Assembly (NCBI GenBank): GCA_960531495.1
Contig: OY482849.1
Location: 33,809,736-33,873,735, forward strand
Source: Zeus faber
Lineage: Eukaryota > Chordata > Actinopteri > Zeiformes > Zeidae
DNA length: 64,000 nt
Direction: 5' to 3'
The notes under the pieces are model-generated. The model did not search any database. It saw nothing but the letters and a program-made list of their open reading frames with translations, and was not told the origin of the DNA. Position numbers and translations under genes: made by a program. Shown here one piece after another: positions 23,744 through 35,580 of this stretch (position 1 is its first letter; the number at the start of each line of letters is the position of its first letter).

Positions 23744-23930
23744 AAGTCAGGTTTGATCGTCCTCACGGCACCCGAGCCAGAGCCGCGGAGGACTGGGGCG
23801 GGGCCGATCCGAGGACCTCACTAAGCCATTCAATGGGTAGTAGCGACGTGCAGTGTGTATAAAACACAGGGACTTAATCACCACGGGCTTCTGACCCGCG
23901 CTTACTGGGAATTCCTCGTTCACGGGAAAC
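23712..23930 (-). pseudogene. 3'-terminal fragment of 18S ribosomal RNA
   Basis: Read on the plus strand this is the reverse complement of the 18S 3' end: ccttgttacgacttttactt, then cctctagaaagtcaggtttg, ggggccgatccgagg, cctcactaagccattcaatg, ggtagtagcgacg, and gcttactgggaattcctcgt. About 219 nt are retained in order, ending some 40 nt before the mature 3' end. Scattered substitutions in otherwise invariant positions (for example agaaagtcagg for agatagtcaag) show it is not a functional rRNA gene. No ITS or other rRNA subunit is adjacent. Confidence 0.9.
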
Positions 23931-25054
23931 ACACTGGGTGGGGATTGCTTCATTAGGTACACCTGGACCATGCATTCTAATCCAATACTCCGGCTAATAA
24001 TAACAATTATACAATAATTACAGCGCAATTCAAGCACATATCATTCACAAAAGAAAAAACGATTAGACACGTTATCTCATGATTACCAGTTCAGTTAAGG
24101 ACGCCCAAACTGGGACGTACCGCACGTTCACGCACTCGCACATGTCTGCGCTTATGCACGCACCATATGACTTTTCATCAGAATGAGTGACAATTATTTC
24201 AACGCAAATGTATTATTATTATTATTGTTATTATTAATAACTTATTCTAAACTCATCTCGGAATTATGAGATAAGGCGTCAATCTTTTATTTATTTTGTT
24301 AAAGCAATGGTTCCGTATATAATGACTGGTGTGCGGTTATGGACATCGTTGGGACACACTGTTCCCCAGACATAGAATACCTGGCTTTGAAATGCAGACC
24401 CTTCTTTATCACATCTCACTGGTCATGAATTAGTTTGAGCAAGGAGGAGGCATTGAAGTGTCACGACAGGGAAGAGTTAAAGTGGGAAAAAACACATGTT
24501 TGGCAAGCCGGTTATATACATCCTGTTAGTTCTTAGATATTAAGCTAAATTTCAAATTAATGGTTTAGTCTACAATGAACATTATATTTCATAGTCAGAG
24601 CCACATTTGTTTCCATGATAACACAAGTGTGTATTCCATCACAAACAATCAATTTCGTTTCATGTCATCTAGAATTGTAGTTATAGTCATAACATTAACC
24701 TTATTATTATTATTATTATTATTATTATTGTTATTATTAGATTAGTGTCATACCAAACTCAGCCTTCCTACAAGGAAAATGAAATTAAAATAAAAAGCCA
24801 GAACACAAGTTCTTCAAGTCTATAGAAGTGAAGCAAATCACCATATTCTACTTTCTGTGAATTTTAATTGTGTTTGAATTCATCCTCTTATTTCACACAG
24901 CAGCAGCTTCAACTCAGTGAATCGTTCATATATTTAAAGTCTACGTACACAGAACACAGAGAATGTAGTCGCACAGAATTATGGAATGCCCAAAAAAATG
25001 ATTCACATTATCCACATCCACTTATACGCTTAAAAAAACAAACAAACAAACAAA
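23931..25054. other. Unassigned AT-rich 1.1 kb
   Basis: Contains ATT trinucleotide runs (24210-24230 and 24702-24740). No gene is recognised. The text aggtacacctggaccatgca near 23956 resembles ends of common fish non-autonomous transposons. Confidence 0.4.
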
Positions 25055-25245
25055 TGAGGTGTCTGGGAATGAGTAGCGTCCCAAGACAGTGCCCATTGTA
25101 TAAAATAATTATTATTAACAGACGATGCCAGGGGTCTCAAGAGAGAGACAGAGCCCATTGTCAGGGGTCCTGGTGATAAGGGAGGTGAAAACGTGAACGG
25201 TGACCTATGTAGGGGTATCAGATGGTCAACATTGTCTCTGGCTTA
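25055..25245 (+). repeat. Partial LTR of the same family as 29821 and 35581
   Basis: Starts tgaggtgtctgggaatgagt and includes aggggtcctggtgataaggg and tgacctatgtaggggtatca, all matching the LTRs that bound the composite element downstream. It stops before the TATA-like part, so it is truncated. Confidence 0.8.
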
Positions 25246-25282
25246 ACATAAAAACACATTAAAAAATATATATATATTGGTG

Positions 25283-25531
25283 CTATTAACTGTCTAAAAG
25301 AACACTTACGACGCACGTACAGTTCATCATTTATGTTCATGTTCTGGTTTCCCTCCAAATACCAGTGAAGGGGGAACTCAGCTGAAAAAAGATCTTGAGG
25401 GTGGTTCACTGCCAAATAAAAAGTTAGAGAATAACTGACTGAACAATAGATTCATTAACATGGAAACTTGGAAAGATGGAAAATTGGAAACCTGGAAAGA
25501 CTTTGGTCATCGCTGGATGTGAAAAGGCTCC
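25283..25531 (-). repeat. Left-arm unique segment X of the large inverted duplication
   Basis: By eye it is identical over about 250 bp to the reverse complement of 59766-60015, including the protein-level reading FSHPAMTKVFPGFQFSIFPS on the arm boundary. It borders the AGAAT satellite exactly as its partner borders the ATTCT satellite. The enclosed exon-like ORF is listed separately. Confidence 0.85.
25310..25408 (-). CDS. Unidentified 99-bp symmetric exon-like ORF (left copy)
   Basis: Acceptor aactttttatttggcag and donor cgtc|gtaagt flank 99 bp, so it has phase 1 on both sides. It reads NHPQDLFSAEFPLHWYLEGN and continues NQNMNINDELYVR. The composition is that of a real protein segment, but I do not recognise the family. 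An identical ORF with the same splice sites occurs at 59893-59991. Whether either copy is transcribed is unknown, and no neighbouring exon of the same gene was found. It could be a captured exon carried with the satellite. Confidence 0.45.
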
Positions 25532-28095
25532 GACAATAGAACAGAACAGAATAGAATAGAATAGAACAGAATAGAAAAAATCAATAGAATATAATATCAT
25601 AGAACAAAATAGAACAGAACATAACAGGCCAGAACAGGATGGAATAGAATAGAACAAAGTGGAATAAAATAGAATAGAACTGAATAGAGCGAATAAAATA
25701 GAACAGAGCAGAAGAAAATATGACATAATATTACAGAATAGAATGGAACACACCAGAAAAACCAGAACAGAACAGAAAAAATACAATAGAATCGAATACA
25801 ACAGGAAAAATAGAATAGAATAGAATAGAATAGAATAGAATAGAATAGAGCAGACCAGAATGTCATATAATAGAGTAGAACAGAATAGAAGAAAACAGAA
25901 TAGAACCTGTAAAGCTTGGAAACACATTGGTCATAGCTGGATGTGAAGGCTCTGACAATAGAACAGAACAGAATAGAATAGAATAGAACAGAATAGAAAA
26001 AATCAATAGAATATAATATCATAGAACAAAATAGAACAGAACATAACAGGCCAGAACAGGATGGAATAGAATAGAACAAAGTGGAATAAAATAGAATAGA
26101 ACTGAATAGAGCGAATAAAATAGAACAGAGCAGAAGAAAATATGACATAATATTACAGAATAGAATGGAACACACCAGAAAAACCAGAACAGAACAGAAA
26201 AAATACAATAGAATCGAATACAACAGGAAAAATAGAATAGAATAGAATAGAATAGAATAGAGCAGACCAGAATGTCATATAATAGAGTAGAACAGAATAG
26301 AAGAAAACAGAATAGAACCTGTAAAGCTTGGAAACACATTGGTCATAGCTGGATGTGAAGGCTCTGACAATAGAATAGAACATAATAGAACAGAAAATAA
26401 TAGAACAGAACAGAACAGAAAGGAATAGAATAGAACACAACAGAACAGAATAGAAAAGAACACAATAGAACACAACACAATAGAAAACAATAGAACAGAA
26501 TAGAACACAATAGAACAGAATAGTGTAGAATATAATTGAATAGAATATCATATGATAGAACAGAATAGAGCAGAATATGATAGAGCAGAATACAATACAA
26601 TACAATCAATAGAATAAAATAGAATCGATTAGAATAGAATAAAATCGAATAGAACAGAACAGAACAAAATACAATAGATCAGAAAAAAATAGAATAGAAC
26701 AGAGCATAGTATAACAAATAGAATATAATAAAATATAAAATAATAGACTAGAACATGATATTACAGAATAGAATGAAATAGAATATCACCAAATAGGGCA
26801 GAATAGAATATAACAGAATAGAATAGAATATATAAGAATAGACTAGAACATAACATAATAATAGAACAAAATAGTGCAGAATAGAGCAGTATTGGATAGA
26901 ACAGATTTTTAAAGAACATTATAGAGCAGACTAAAATAGAATATCATAGAACCTAATAGAATAGAATAGAACACAATAGAATAGCAAAGAAACGTATATT
27001 TAAACAGAACAGAATAGAATATAACAGAATATATTAGAAGTGAATAGAATAGAACAGAATATAGCAGAATATAATAGAACAGAATGCAATACAATACAAT
27101 TTAATATAAAATAATAGAATTGAACAGATAGAATACAATAGCAAATAATATAATACAATAGCAAAGAACAGAATAGCATATAACAGAACAGAATAGAATA
27201 GAATATAAAATAATATAAAAGAATATACTAGAACAGAATATAATAGAACATAATTGAAGGGGATATAATAGACGAAATAGAAAAAAATATGATAGAATAT
27301 AAAATAACTGAATATAAAATAATAGCAAAGAATACAATAGAATAGCATAAAATATAATAGAACAGAACAGAAAGGAACATAATAGAATATAAAATATATA
27401 ATAGAACAGAATAGAATAGAATAGAATAGAATAGAATGGACTAAAACGGAACAGAATAGATAAAACAGAAAATAATTGAATCTAACCGAATAGAATAGAA
27501 TTGCAAAGAAAAAATAGAATAGAATTGAAGAGACTATGATAGAACAGAATAGAATTGAATATAAAGAATAAAATAGAACAGAACAGAATAGAAGATAATA
27601 TAATAGAACAGAATATAATACAATAGTATAGAACAGAATAGAATAGAATAGAATTCTGGACAGAATAGAATATAATAAAATAAAATAGAATAGAACAGAA
27701 TATAATAGAATACAATTGATAAAAATAGAACACAATATAACAGCATAAAATAAAACAGAATAGATTAGAATAGAATAGAATAAAATAGAATAAAACCGAA
27801 TAGAATATAACACAATACAACCCAATATAACATAATAGAAAAGTATAGGATAGAACAGAATTGAATTGAAATGAATAGCAAAGAATAGAATAGAAAAGCA
27901 TTGAACAGAATTGAACGGAACAGAATAGGTTATAACGGAATATAAAATAACAGAATAGGATAGAACAGAATAGAAGAGAATATAATAGAACAGAATATAA
28001 TAGATTAAAATACAACAGAATAGAATAATAGAATAGTTTAGAATTAAATAGAATAGAACATTATAGAAGAGAATTGAATAGAATAGAATAGGTTT
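25532..28095. repeat. Large degenerate AGAAT pentanucleotide satellite
   Basis: About 2.56 kb of (AGAAT/AGAAC)n variants. At the left it is organised in two near-identical higher-order units, 25532-25953 (422 bp) and 25954-26365 (412 bp), each ending with a segment related to block X (ggtcatagctggatgtgaag). Further right it is more degenerate. The complement, ATTCT, is the repeat type of 54331-59765. Long Phe/Tyr/Ser/Ile/Leu open frames on the minus strand are satellite artefacts. Confidence 0.95.
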
Positions 28096-29404
28096 ATTGG
28101 CCAGGGTTGCATAGTAGCTGCTGGTAGCCAGCCTCAGGCAGGCTTCCAAATAATCATCCGTCATGGTGGAACGGAATTTTCCTCTGTGAGTAAGTTCCAA
28201 ATCTGTCCATGAGCCCTGGACTTCAGCTCAATGTCAGCTCTCATCCTCCACTGCAGACCAATTCAGATGTTGGTCAGATCGGTAAAAAACGCCAAGTCTA
28301 GCAGCCACTGATCGTCATTAAGTTGCTTGTATTCTGCATTTTTACTGACAAGGAGAAACTCCTTTATCTTTGGACAGAGTTCGCAAAATCTCTGCAGGAA
28401 CTTCCACAAACTAAGCCATCTCACCTCAGTGTGTAGCAAGAGGTCAGAGTAGTTGCAGTCAACCTCCTTCAGATGTGCACGGAACAGCCGTCTTTGAGGA
28501 GATTTGCTCGAATAGAACAGGTGATTTTCGTTGTCATAGCCATTATCTCTTTCATGTTTAGCATTTTTGCACATAATGCTTGTTGGTGTATTATGCAGTG
28601 GTAGTTAAGGAAGTCGGGGAAAGCATAGCCCTCCCTGCACTTGGTAAGAAATCCATTCAAGCGGCCCACCGTTACGGGCCCACCGTCCGTGGTGATTGAC
28701 ATCAATTTACACACTGGGAGCTGGGTTTTGTTGATAAAGCTTTTGAAAGACTGAAAAATGTCCTCTCCCCGCATGTGTTCTTTCATGGGCAGTATTGTTA
28801 ACAGCTCCTCTTTTGCAGTCATATCTTTAAACACCATCCGAATAAAAATATACAATTGTGCTCTATCACTTATGTCCGTAGACTCGTCTACTTGCAATGA
28901 GAAACACTCACAGTCCACGATGTCCTTCCAAAGCTGCTGTGTCAAATCGTCGCCCATTACTTCACAGCGCCGTGTAACTGTACTTCTAGATAGCTGAAGA
29001 GCTTTGATTGAAGATAATATTTCTGGATTCTTTTTAAAGTCCCGAAACAACAAGTCAGCTGCCTCAACGAAGGCCTCTTTTACCATCTCTCCATCTTGGA
29101 AGGATTTCTTACGCTTAATGATGGCGTGACTCAACGAAGCTGTGGCGCTGCCTTTTGCTTTTGGATTCAGCTGTGTGAAAAATGACTGCTGTCCCATTAA
29201 CTGCGATTTCAGTTCAGTGTTGTATTTTTTATGAACAGTTCGAAAGTGCCTTTCCACGTTTCCCTTTTTCGGGATAGCAACGGTAGATTGACAGATCAGA
29301 CAAACGCACTTCGAGTATGACATGGTGAAAAAAAAGTCCTCCTCCCATTCTGCATGGAAGTGATAAGCTTTTGGTTTCTTACTTAGTCCGGCTCCCCCAC
29401 TCAT
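28096..29404 (-). pseudogene. hAT-superfamily transposase pseudogene, second family, left copy
   Basis: Start ATG at 29404. A BED-like zinc finger (CVCLICQSTV then HFRTVHKK), a helical region, and the catalytic core follow: LQVDESTDISDRAQLYIFIR with the first acidic residue, TTDGGPVTVGRLNG with the second, and HCIIHQQALC. The frame shifts near 28500; it then reads DCNYSDLLLHTEVRWLS and ends with a short, internally deleted piece of the dimerisation domain (STMTDDYLEACLRLATSSYY) against the satellite. The first 312 codons are open. Closest in style to ZBED5/FAM200/GTF2IRD2-like transposases. The copy at 49239 is homologous and inverted. Different from the hAT at 2840-5054. Confidence 0.88.
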
Positions 29405-29515
29405 TTTTTAAATCCCTTCTTTAGAAGATATATATTGGAAGGCTAATTAGGTCACTTAGTTCGCCAAAGTTTTGCAGTAGCTCACACGTTTTCTACGTGG
29501 TGACCCATGTGTGAG

Positions 29516-29820
29516 AAGAGAGGAGATCTAAGTAGTTGTGATTGTAACCCAAGAAACAAGCAACAAGTTTTAAGCAACATTAGACTGGCCACCCTGTACA
29601 TCAGTCAGGTGGCAAATGCAAAATGGAGGATAGATGATAGGCTAAGAGAGGAGATCTAAGTAGTTGTGATTGTAACCCAATGAACAAACTTTAAAGCAAC
29701 ATTGGACTGGCCGCCCTGCACATAAATCAAGTGGTAAATGCCAAATGGAGGATAGATGATAGCTAAGAGAGGAGATCTAAGTAGTTGTGATTGTAACCCA
29801 ATGAACAAGTTGTAAGCAAC
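29516..29820. repeat. Tandem repeat, units of about 121-127 bp
   Basis: Unit starts (aagagaggagatctaagtag) are at 29516, 29643 and 29764. Each unit contains gtagttgtgattgtaaccca, gcaacatt.gactggcc and ggaggatagatgatag. The third unit breaks off at aagcaac where the LTR begins at 29821; the missing part of the unit (acattagactggccaccctg) resumes after the right LTR at about 35947 and continues to 36015. Confidence 0.85.
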
Positions 29821-30054
29821 TGAGGTGTCTTGGAATGTGTGTTGTCCCAAGACGCTAAGAGACGGTGCTGGAGGTCCGGAGAGAGAGAGCACATCACCAG
29901 AGGTCCTGGTGATAAGGGAAGTGAAATGTGACCTGTGACCTATGTAAGGGAACCAAATGGTAAATGTTGTCTGTGGGCAGGCATAAAAGAGCCTGCCCGA
30001 GTCTGCCCGATTATTTTACTCAAGTCAGCGCCAGCAGTCACTCCTTCTTCATCA
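29821..30054 (+). repeat. 5' LTR of a composite retrovirus-like element (internally deleted)
   Basis: Starts tgaggtgtcttggaatgtgt, ends tcactccttcttcatca. TATA-like gcataaaag lies at about 29985. Compared with the 338-bp 3' LTR it lacks two internal blocks (near atcgtataagataatta and near gttctctcccaggctgtcca). TG...CA ends are present. Confidence 0.85.
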
Positions 30055-32627
30055 GGGGATGGAGATGATGTGTTGATGTGTGAAGTGAGTTTCCGTCTAA
30101 ATTGGGGTGATATCCGTAAGTTGTAAAAGATGTAAATAAGGGGAATAAGAGAATAATGAACAAAGAAAGAGAGAATTAAGTTGAAATAGAGAATAGAGAC
30201 GAGAGAAATATAAGATGAAGTTAAAAATAAAAGATAAAGGCTTAAAAGATGTGGAAAAAGTAGATGTAAAAAGTAATTGTAGAATGGCAGAATTCGTAGC
30301 CAAAAGTTTTTTAAATAACCATGCAAGATTAATGGAGACAGGGCCCGTATCTCCTTAAAAAGTAAGACGTGTACATTAAATGCTGCATGAAAGTTGGCCG
30401 AATGAAAATATAATATAGTCAAATCTAGGTAGGAAAAAAGAAGAGGAAATAACCCTGGCCAGGGGAATTGACTCAAAATAAAATCATATGAATGAAGATG
30501 AAAAAGATGAAAAGTGAAAAAGAGATAAAAGTTAAAAGTCTGAAGTAAGATGAAATAGATGAAAAATGAAGCAAAAAGAGTTACAAGTTAAAGGCTTAAA
30601 AGATGAAAAATAAAGTTTGAGAAAAAATGGGGAAAAGCAGGGCTAAACCAGCCTAAAAGAATGGATGCACATCGAACATGCATGCTGAAAGCACCTGATT
30701 AAAAGGATTATTTCTTAAAAGTCTGGCCAAAGTGAAAATCTTGGTGAAATTAGAAAAGTATACATGAGTCGACGTTTAAGTATAAAGTCAAGCGCTGTTG
30801 AAGTTTTTGGAGAATCTGAATCTGAATCTGTGTTGCCGGTCAAACATGTCTTTTTCCTTTTGGGGTGTGAGTGTGCCTGTGTGTGTGTGTGTGAGAGTGT
30901 GCCCCGGCTAAAGAGGTGTGAAGAGATTTGTGTATTGTTTGTGTATATGTATAAAGGATATATAGAATACATGGGTTATTAAATAGGTATACATATGTGG
31001 TGAGCAGTTAAATAATACATAAAATAAACATTTCTTGCCCCTTTAGTGATAAATATATATGAGCCTATTTATGGAATTTGTAAAGCTGATAATAAAGATT
31101 ATGAGCCTTTCTTAAAGGACGTTTGATAAATATATATGAGCCTTTTTTTAAGGAATTTTTTATAAATATATATGAGCCTTTTTCTTTAAAGGACGTTTGA
31201 TAAATATATATGAGCATTTTTCTTTCAACGACGTTTTATACATTTGATAAAGGATATGAACCTTCACAGGACTTTATATATTTGATAACAAAATGAGCCT
31301 TCTTGAGAGAAGGACTAGAATCACCAGAGACAGTCTGCCTACACATGCATGTACACATTCAGAAAAGAAAAGAGAATCTCCTGCTCTTAATTATGGGTAG
31401 GATTTGTGGATTGTTTGGTTGGTGTGTGAGTTTTTTCTCTTTGTGCTTGGAGTGTGTGACAGTGCTTGCTGTGAGTTCTGTTGGTTAAAGGAGCCGATAG
31501 TATTGGTGAAATAGAAGGAAAAGCTGGGTTTTTGATGCAAGAGAAGAGGTTTTGTGTTTCGGCTGCTGAGTGCAAGGAATCAGCTTTGATTTATGACTGT
31601 GCGTAACTACATTAGACTGTGCTGTTCAGACGGGGAGCTAAATCAGGATGTTCGCTCGCTGACGACCAGAGCCAACTGGAAGGTGTGACTAAATTTAAGA
31701 GGTGGAGCAACGGGTGGTGCTTCATAGATGGTGCTCGATTGACTAATATACTCTTTAGATTTAAATGCGTCGTATGAATAAAAGTAAACATTGCTTTATT
31801 TCAAATACGCGAGAAATAAAAAGGCTGATAAAGTATGTCTCATTGAATTGTATTATAGTATGTATAAGAATTTAGAGTGATCTTAAGACACTAAACACTT
31901 GTGTGGTTCTTTTTTTTTTTCTTTCTTCCTCTCTTTTGCTTTGCTGAGTGAGAGCTGGGAGAACGACAGAGAAGATGCGATGTGTCTGAATTGGATCATC
32001 CAAGGGGCAGATGACAAGATATCTGGCAGTTCTTCACAGCCACTGGGAGCTTGCGGATGAGACCGAATAAGAATTCTGAATCAAGTTGAATAAGGCCAGT
32101 ACGGTTTATCTACTTACGGTTAACTCTTTTCAAGGCACCTGCATTTACCTATATGTGCGTACATCTAGTTATAACCTACATGATTGCTTGTTCTCACATA
32201 TGGGATTTCAGTAGTTGTTTTTCTTATATTGTGTTTGCAATTAGTTAGTAAGAGACTTGGCAACGGACTGACTAATCAAGGCATTTGCCTAATTAATGGA
32301 GAATTATTGATTTGATTGATCACATGCGGAAAAACTGATTTGATTTAAATACGGTTGAGTGCTGTGAATATTGGTTTCATTATCTGAGTATGGTTTACCT
32401 TGATTGAGGCTGTTTTGAGAGTGAACATTGATGGGCACTTTGATAACTGAAGATAAATGAGTATGATCAGATGTATCAGATAATGAACAAGTGAAGTTGC
32501 TTTCATAAGTGGGAAGCTATTGGTATCCTTTGGGGTTGGAAAATTCAGTTGTTTTTGGTTGAGTGTGATTACACGGTGCTTTATAAAGAATTTTTTAATA
32601 AATCAATTTGATTTAAAATAAAAGAAA
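30055..32627 (+). other. Long untranslated leader of the composite element
   Basis: About 2.6 kb between the 5' LTR and the first gag-like codons, A-rich with no long open frame. No clear tRNA primer-binding site was identified directly after the LTR. It contains a degenerate tandem array at 31047-31310. Confidence 0.5.
31047..31310. repeat. Degenerate tandem array in the leader
   Basis: Six to seven units of about 40-55 bp, each starting gataaatatatatgagcc or a variant and ending in aaggacgttt or a variant. The last unit (gataacaaaatgagccttct) is the most diverged. Confidence 0.8.
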
Positions 32628-33242
32628 TGGATACAAGAATTACAAAAGTAATCACTCCTCTTGATGTAGTGCGAAAGTATAATCCTCTTATTAAAGATAT
32701 TGCAAAAATATCAGGAAAATGGAGCAAGCGGGGCCTGACATTGAACAACCATGGCCAGCTGAAGGAACTCTTAACCCGGATGTGATTAAAACAATGCAGG
32801 TGCTTGTGTCCACATTTAAAGTAAATCAAAAGAAAGGAAAAAGAGGAAAGAGACGCACGGAGAAAAGACAAACAGAGCTTGGTATTCTGCAGCTGTTCGT
32901 AAAGGAGGGACAGACATGGCTCTAAGCTGCAAAAGAAAAAAGAGAACAAAGTAGACAAGAAATAAAGAAAAATGAAAAGGAGGCAGAAAAATTGATGGCG
33001 AAGATTACCGCACCCTTCTCACATACAGCATCTGTAAAGAAGCCCCCGCCTTATGAGAAGGAGGTGAATTTCACTGATGTTTATCCTCAGCTCCCAGTGA
33101 TGACAACTGAGGGCAACTATCTCTTTAAAGGTGAGGATGAGCAAATAATAGAGATGGGCAAGGCTACAACAACCATAAAGATGTATAAAAGCTCCAACAA
33201 TACCAAGAGAAGGAACCATTTGGGAAGCAGACAACAAGTTTG
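32628..33242 (+). pseudogene. Retrovirus-like gag remnant
   Basis: The first ATG at 32628 opens a short gag-matrix-like reading. The frame shifts at about 32720 (EQPWPAEGTLNPDVIKTMQ in the next frame) and a stop at 32925 separates it from a further piece beginning near 32993. That piece contains a PPPY motif, as found in retroviral gag late domains. Taken together with the LTRs this suggests an endogenous retrovirus of fish; the subgroup is not determined. There are at least one frameshift and two stops. It is broken and non-coding today; no intact capsid or nucleocapsid region follows because gypsy pol sequence takes over at about 33362. Confidence 0.65.
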
Positions 33243-33361
33243 AAGCCTGGAAATAGAAGAAGAGAGTGTGAGTGATTCGGACGAAGCTATTGGAGGATAC
33301 AACCCCGCAGTCAGATGGATGTGGGCTAAAGCGAGCATGAGTACGAGATGCCGGGATCATT

Positions 33362-35293
33362 CACCCCTCGTCGTCTCCGCTAGGCACAGGGTTCTTCTTT
33401 GTTGCTAAGAAGGACAAGACCCTCCGTCCTTGCATTGACTTCAGGGGACTTAACGACATCACTATCAATGACAAGTACCCCTTGCCCCTGATGGATTCAG
33501 TCTTTGTCCCCATCCAGGGTTCCACCCACTTTTCCAAGCTCGACCTCCGCAACGCTTACCACCTGGTCCGCATCCGCGAAGGGGACGAGTGGAAGACCGC
33601 GTTCAACACCCCGCTCGGACACTTTGAGTATCTAGTAATGCCCTTTGATCTGTCAAATGCCCCAGCGGTCTTCCAGGCCCTAATTAACGATGTCCTCCAG
33701 GACATGCTCAACTCATTTGTCTTTGTGTACCTTGACAACATCTTGATTTTCTCCAAATCCCTCTCCGACCACGTAAAACACGTACGCCTGGTGCTGCAGC
33801 ACCTCCTGGAGAACCGTCTGTTTGTTAAGGCCGAGAAGTGTGTCTTACATGTTCTGTCCATTTCCTTCCTAGGATTTATCATGGGAGGCTGGAGATGGAC
33901 CCCAAAAAGGTGGCCGCCGTGTTGGAGTGGCCAATACCAGCCAATAGGAAGCAGCTCCAACGGTTCCTCGGGTTTGCAAACTTCTACCGGCGCTTCATCC
34001 GTAACTTCAGCCACATCGCCGCTCCCCTCTCAGCCCTTACCGCCACCGCAGTGGCCTTCAAGTGGACCCCCGCGGCCGAGGCTGCATTCCTCGACCTCCA
34101 CGACCCCGCTTTTAGTCGGCCCCTGTCTTGGCCCAGACCGACGCCAACCTCCATTTCGTGGTAGAGGTGGATGCTTTAGACACGGGGGTAGGAGCAGTAC
34201 TTTCTCTGCGCTCTCCAACCGACGTTAAGCTCCACCTCTGTGCCTTTCTGTCTCGCAGGCTCACCCCACCCGAGCGCAACTATGACGTGGGTAACCGGGA
34301 ACTCCTGGCTGTCAAACTAGCTCTGGAGGAGTGGCGCCACTGGCTTGAGGGAATCCACCCCTTCGTCGTCTGTACCGATCATAAGAACTTGGTCTATATC
34401 TGGACGGCGAAGCGGCTCGACTCCCGGCAGGCCAGGTGGGCGTTGTTTTTCGGCCGGTTTAACTTCTCTCTATCCTACCGCCCAGGGACCAAGAACACCA
34501 AACCTGACGCCCTGTTCCGTGTTCGCACCAGAGGAGAAGACAGGGGATCCAGAACCCATCCTTCCACCCCTGTGCCTTGCCGCCACACACACCTGGGTGC
34601 AGGAACACCAGCCCCAACCCAGGTACCGGACCCCCTTACCGTCTGTTCGTCCCTGACGTGGTCCCATGCCTTCTGCCTCAGCTGCCATCCCGGGATCACC
34701 CGCATCCTGGCCGTTGTCCGCCACCGTTTCTGGTGGCCGACCCTGCTCCCTGACACCCGGTCCTTCGTCTCAGCCTGTCCCACCTGCGCCCGGTCCAAGA
34801 CCTCCATCCGATCCGGCTCCGGCCTCCTCCGCCCATTACCCATCCCGTTTCGTCCTTGGTCCCACATCGCCCTGGAATTCGTCACCGGTCTCCCACCATC
34901 CCGGGGCAACACTACCATCCTCACGGTGGTGGACCGCTTTTCTAAGGCGGCCCACTTCCTCACACTGCCCACTCTACCATCGGCAAGGGAGACCGCAGAC
35001 CTGCTGGTGGCCAAGGTGTTCCGCAGCCATGGCATCCGGCAGATGTGGTGTCGGACAGAGGACCCCAGTTCACCTCCCAGGTCTGGCGCGCCTTCTGCTC
35101 GGCCCTGGGGGCACAGGTCAATCTCTCCTCTGGTTTCCACCCCCAGACTAACGGGCAGACAGAGCGGGCGAACCAGGAGGTGGAGGCCATGCTCCGCTGC
35201 CTGGCAACCACCAGCCCCACCTCCTGGAGCGACCAGCTGCCAATGGCCAAATCCTTGGCCATTGGCCAATCCAAAAAACCTTCTTCTTTGTAG
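33362..35293 (+). pseudogene. Chromovirus-like Ty3/gypsy pol, inside the retrovirus-like element
   Basis: Domains in order: RT ([50 protein letters not shown] where the canonical YLDD is YLDN), a frameshift near 33885, RT thumb/connection ([20 protein letters not shown]), a frameshift near 34120, RNase H ([10 protein letters not shown] then [20 protein letters not shown]), integrase zinc-binding ([28 protein letters not shown]), integrase core ([18 protein letters not shown], frameshift, then [13 protein letters not shown] and [20 protein letters not shown]). It ends abruptly at a small hairpin (35239-35266). Gag, protease, LTRs and the C-terminal chromodomain are absent. The loss of the second catalytic Asp in RT, plus frameshifts, makes it dead. 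Confidence 0.9.
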
Positions 35294-35580
35294 TTAATTG
35301 ATTTGGAGTGCAATAGGTGGTTGCCTGGGGCAGAGGAACCGTGAGAGAATTTTTCTGTCTTGATTGTTTGTTGAAAGAACTAAGAAAGGAAGCTGCCCGA
35401 TGGGTTTTTCGCTCTCACACCCCACAAATTGATTGTATTGCTACGACTAACCATGTTCAGTAGGGTATAATATAATCATTTTGTTTCTTAGTAGGTGAGT
35501 TTTATAAGGTCATTTAACGTCGTAACTTCAATGACTCTTATCTCTGTCGAGACTTTGTGTAGTCTCGAAGGGGTGAAATA
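35294..35580 (+). other. 3' internal remnant before the right LTR
   Basis: No domain is recognised. An open reading near 35330-35455 could be the end of an envelope gene but lacks diagnostic motifs. It ends in gggtgaaata directly before the LTR, a weak polypurine-tract candidate. Confidence 0.35.

Noticed and set aside
25424-28200. Minus-strand open frames of up to 388 codons rich in Phe/Tyr/Ser/Ile/Leu
   Set aside because: They follow the AGAAT pentamer; a five-base repeat without stops in some frames gives long open frames by itself. No domain is present.
34475-35313. Minus-strand frame of 264 codons and others opposite the gypsy pol
   Set aside because: Shadow of the coding strand; no motifs.
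35294-35460. Retroviral env C-terminus
   Set aside because: Open for some 40 codons but without a recognisable transmembrane segment or other env motif; left unassigned.
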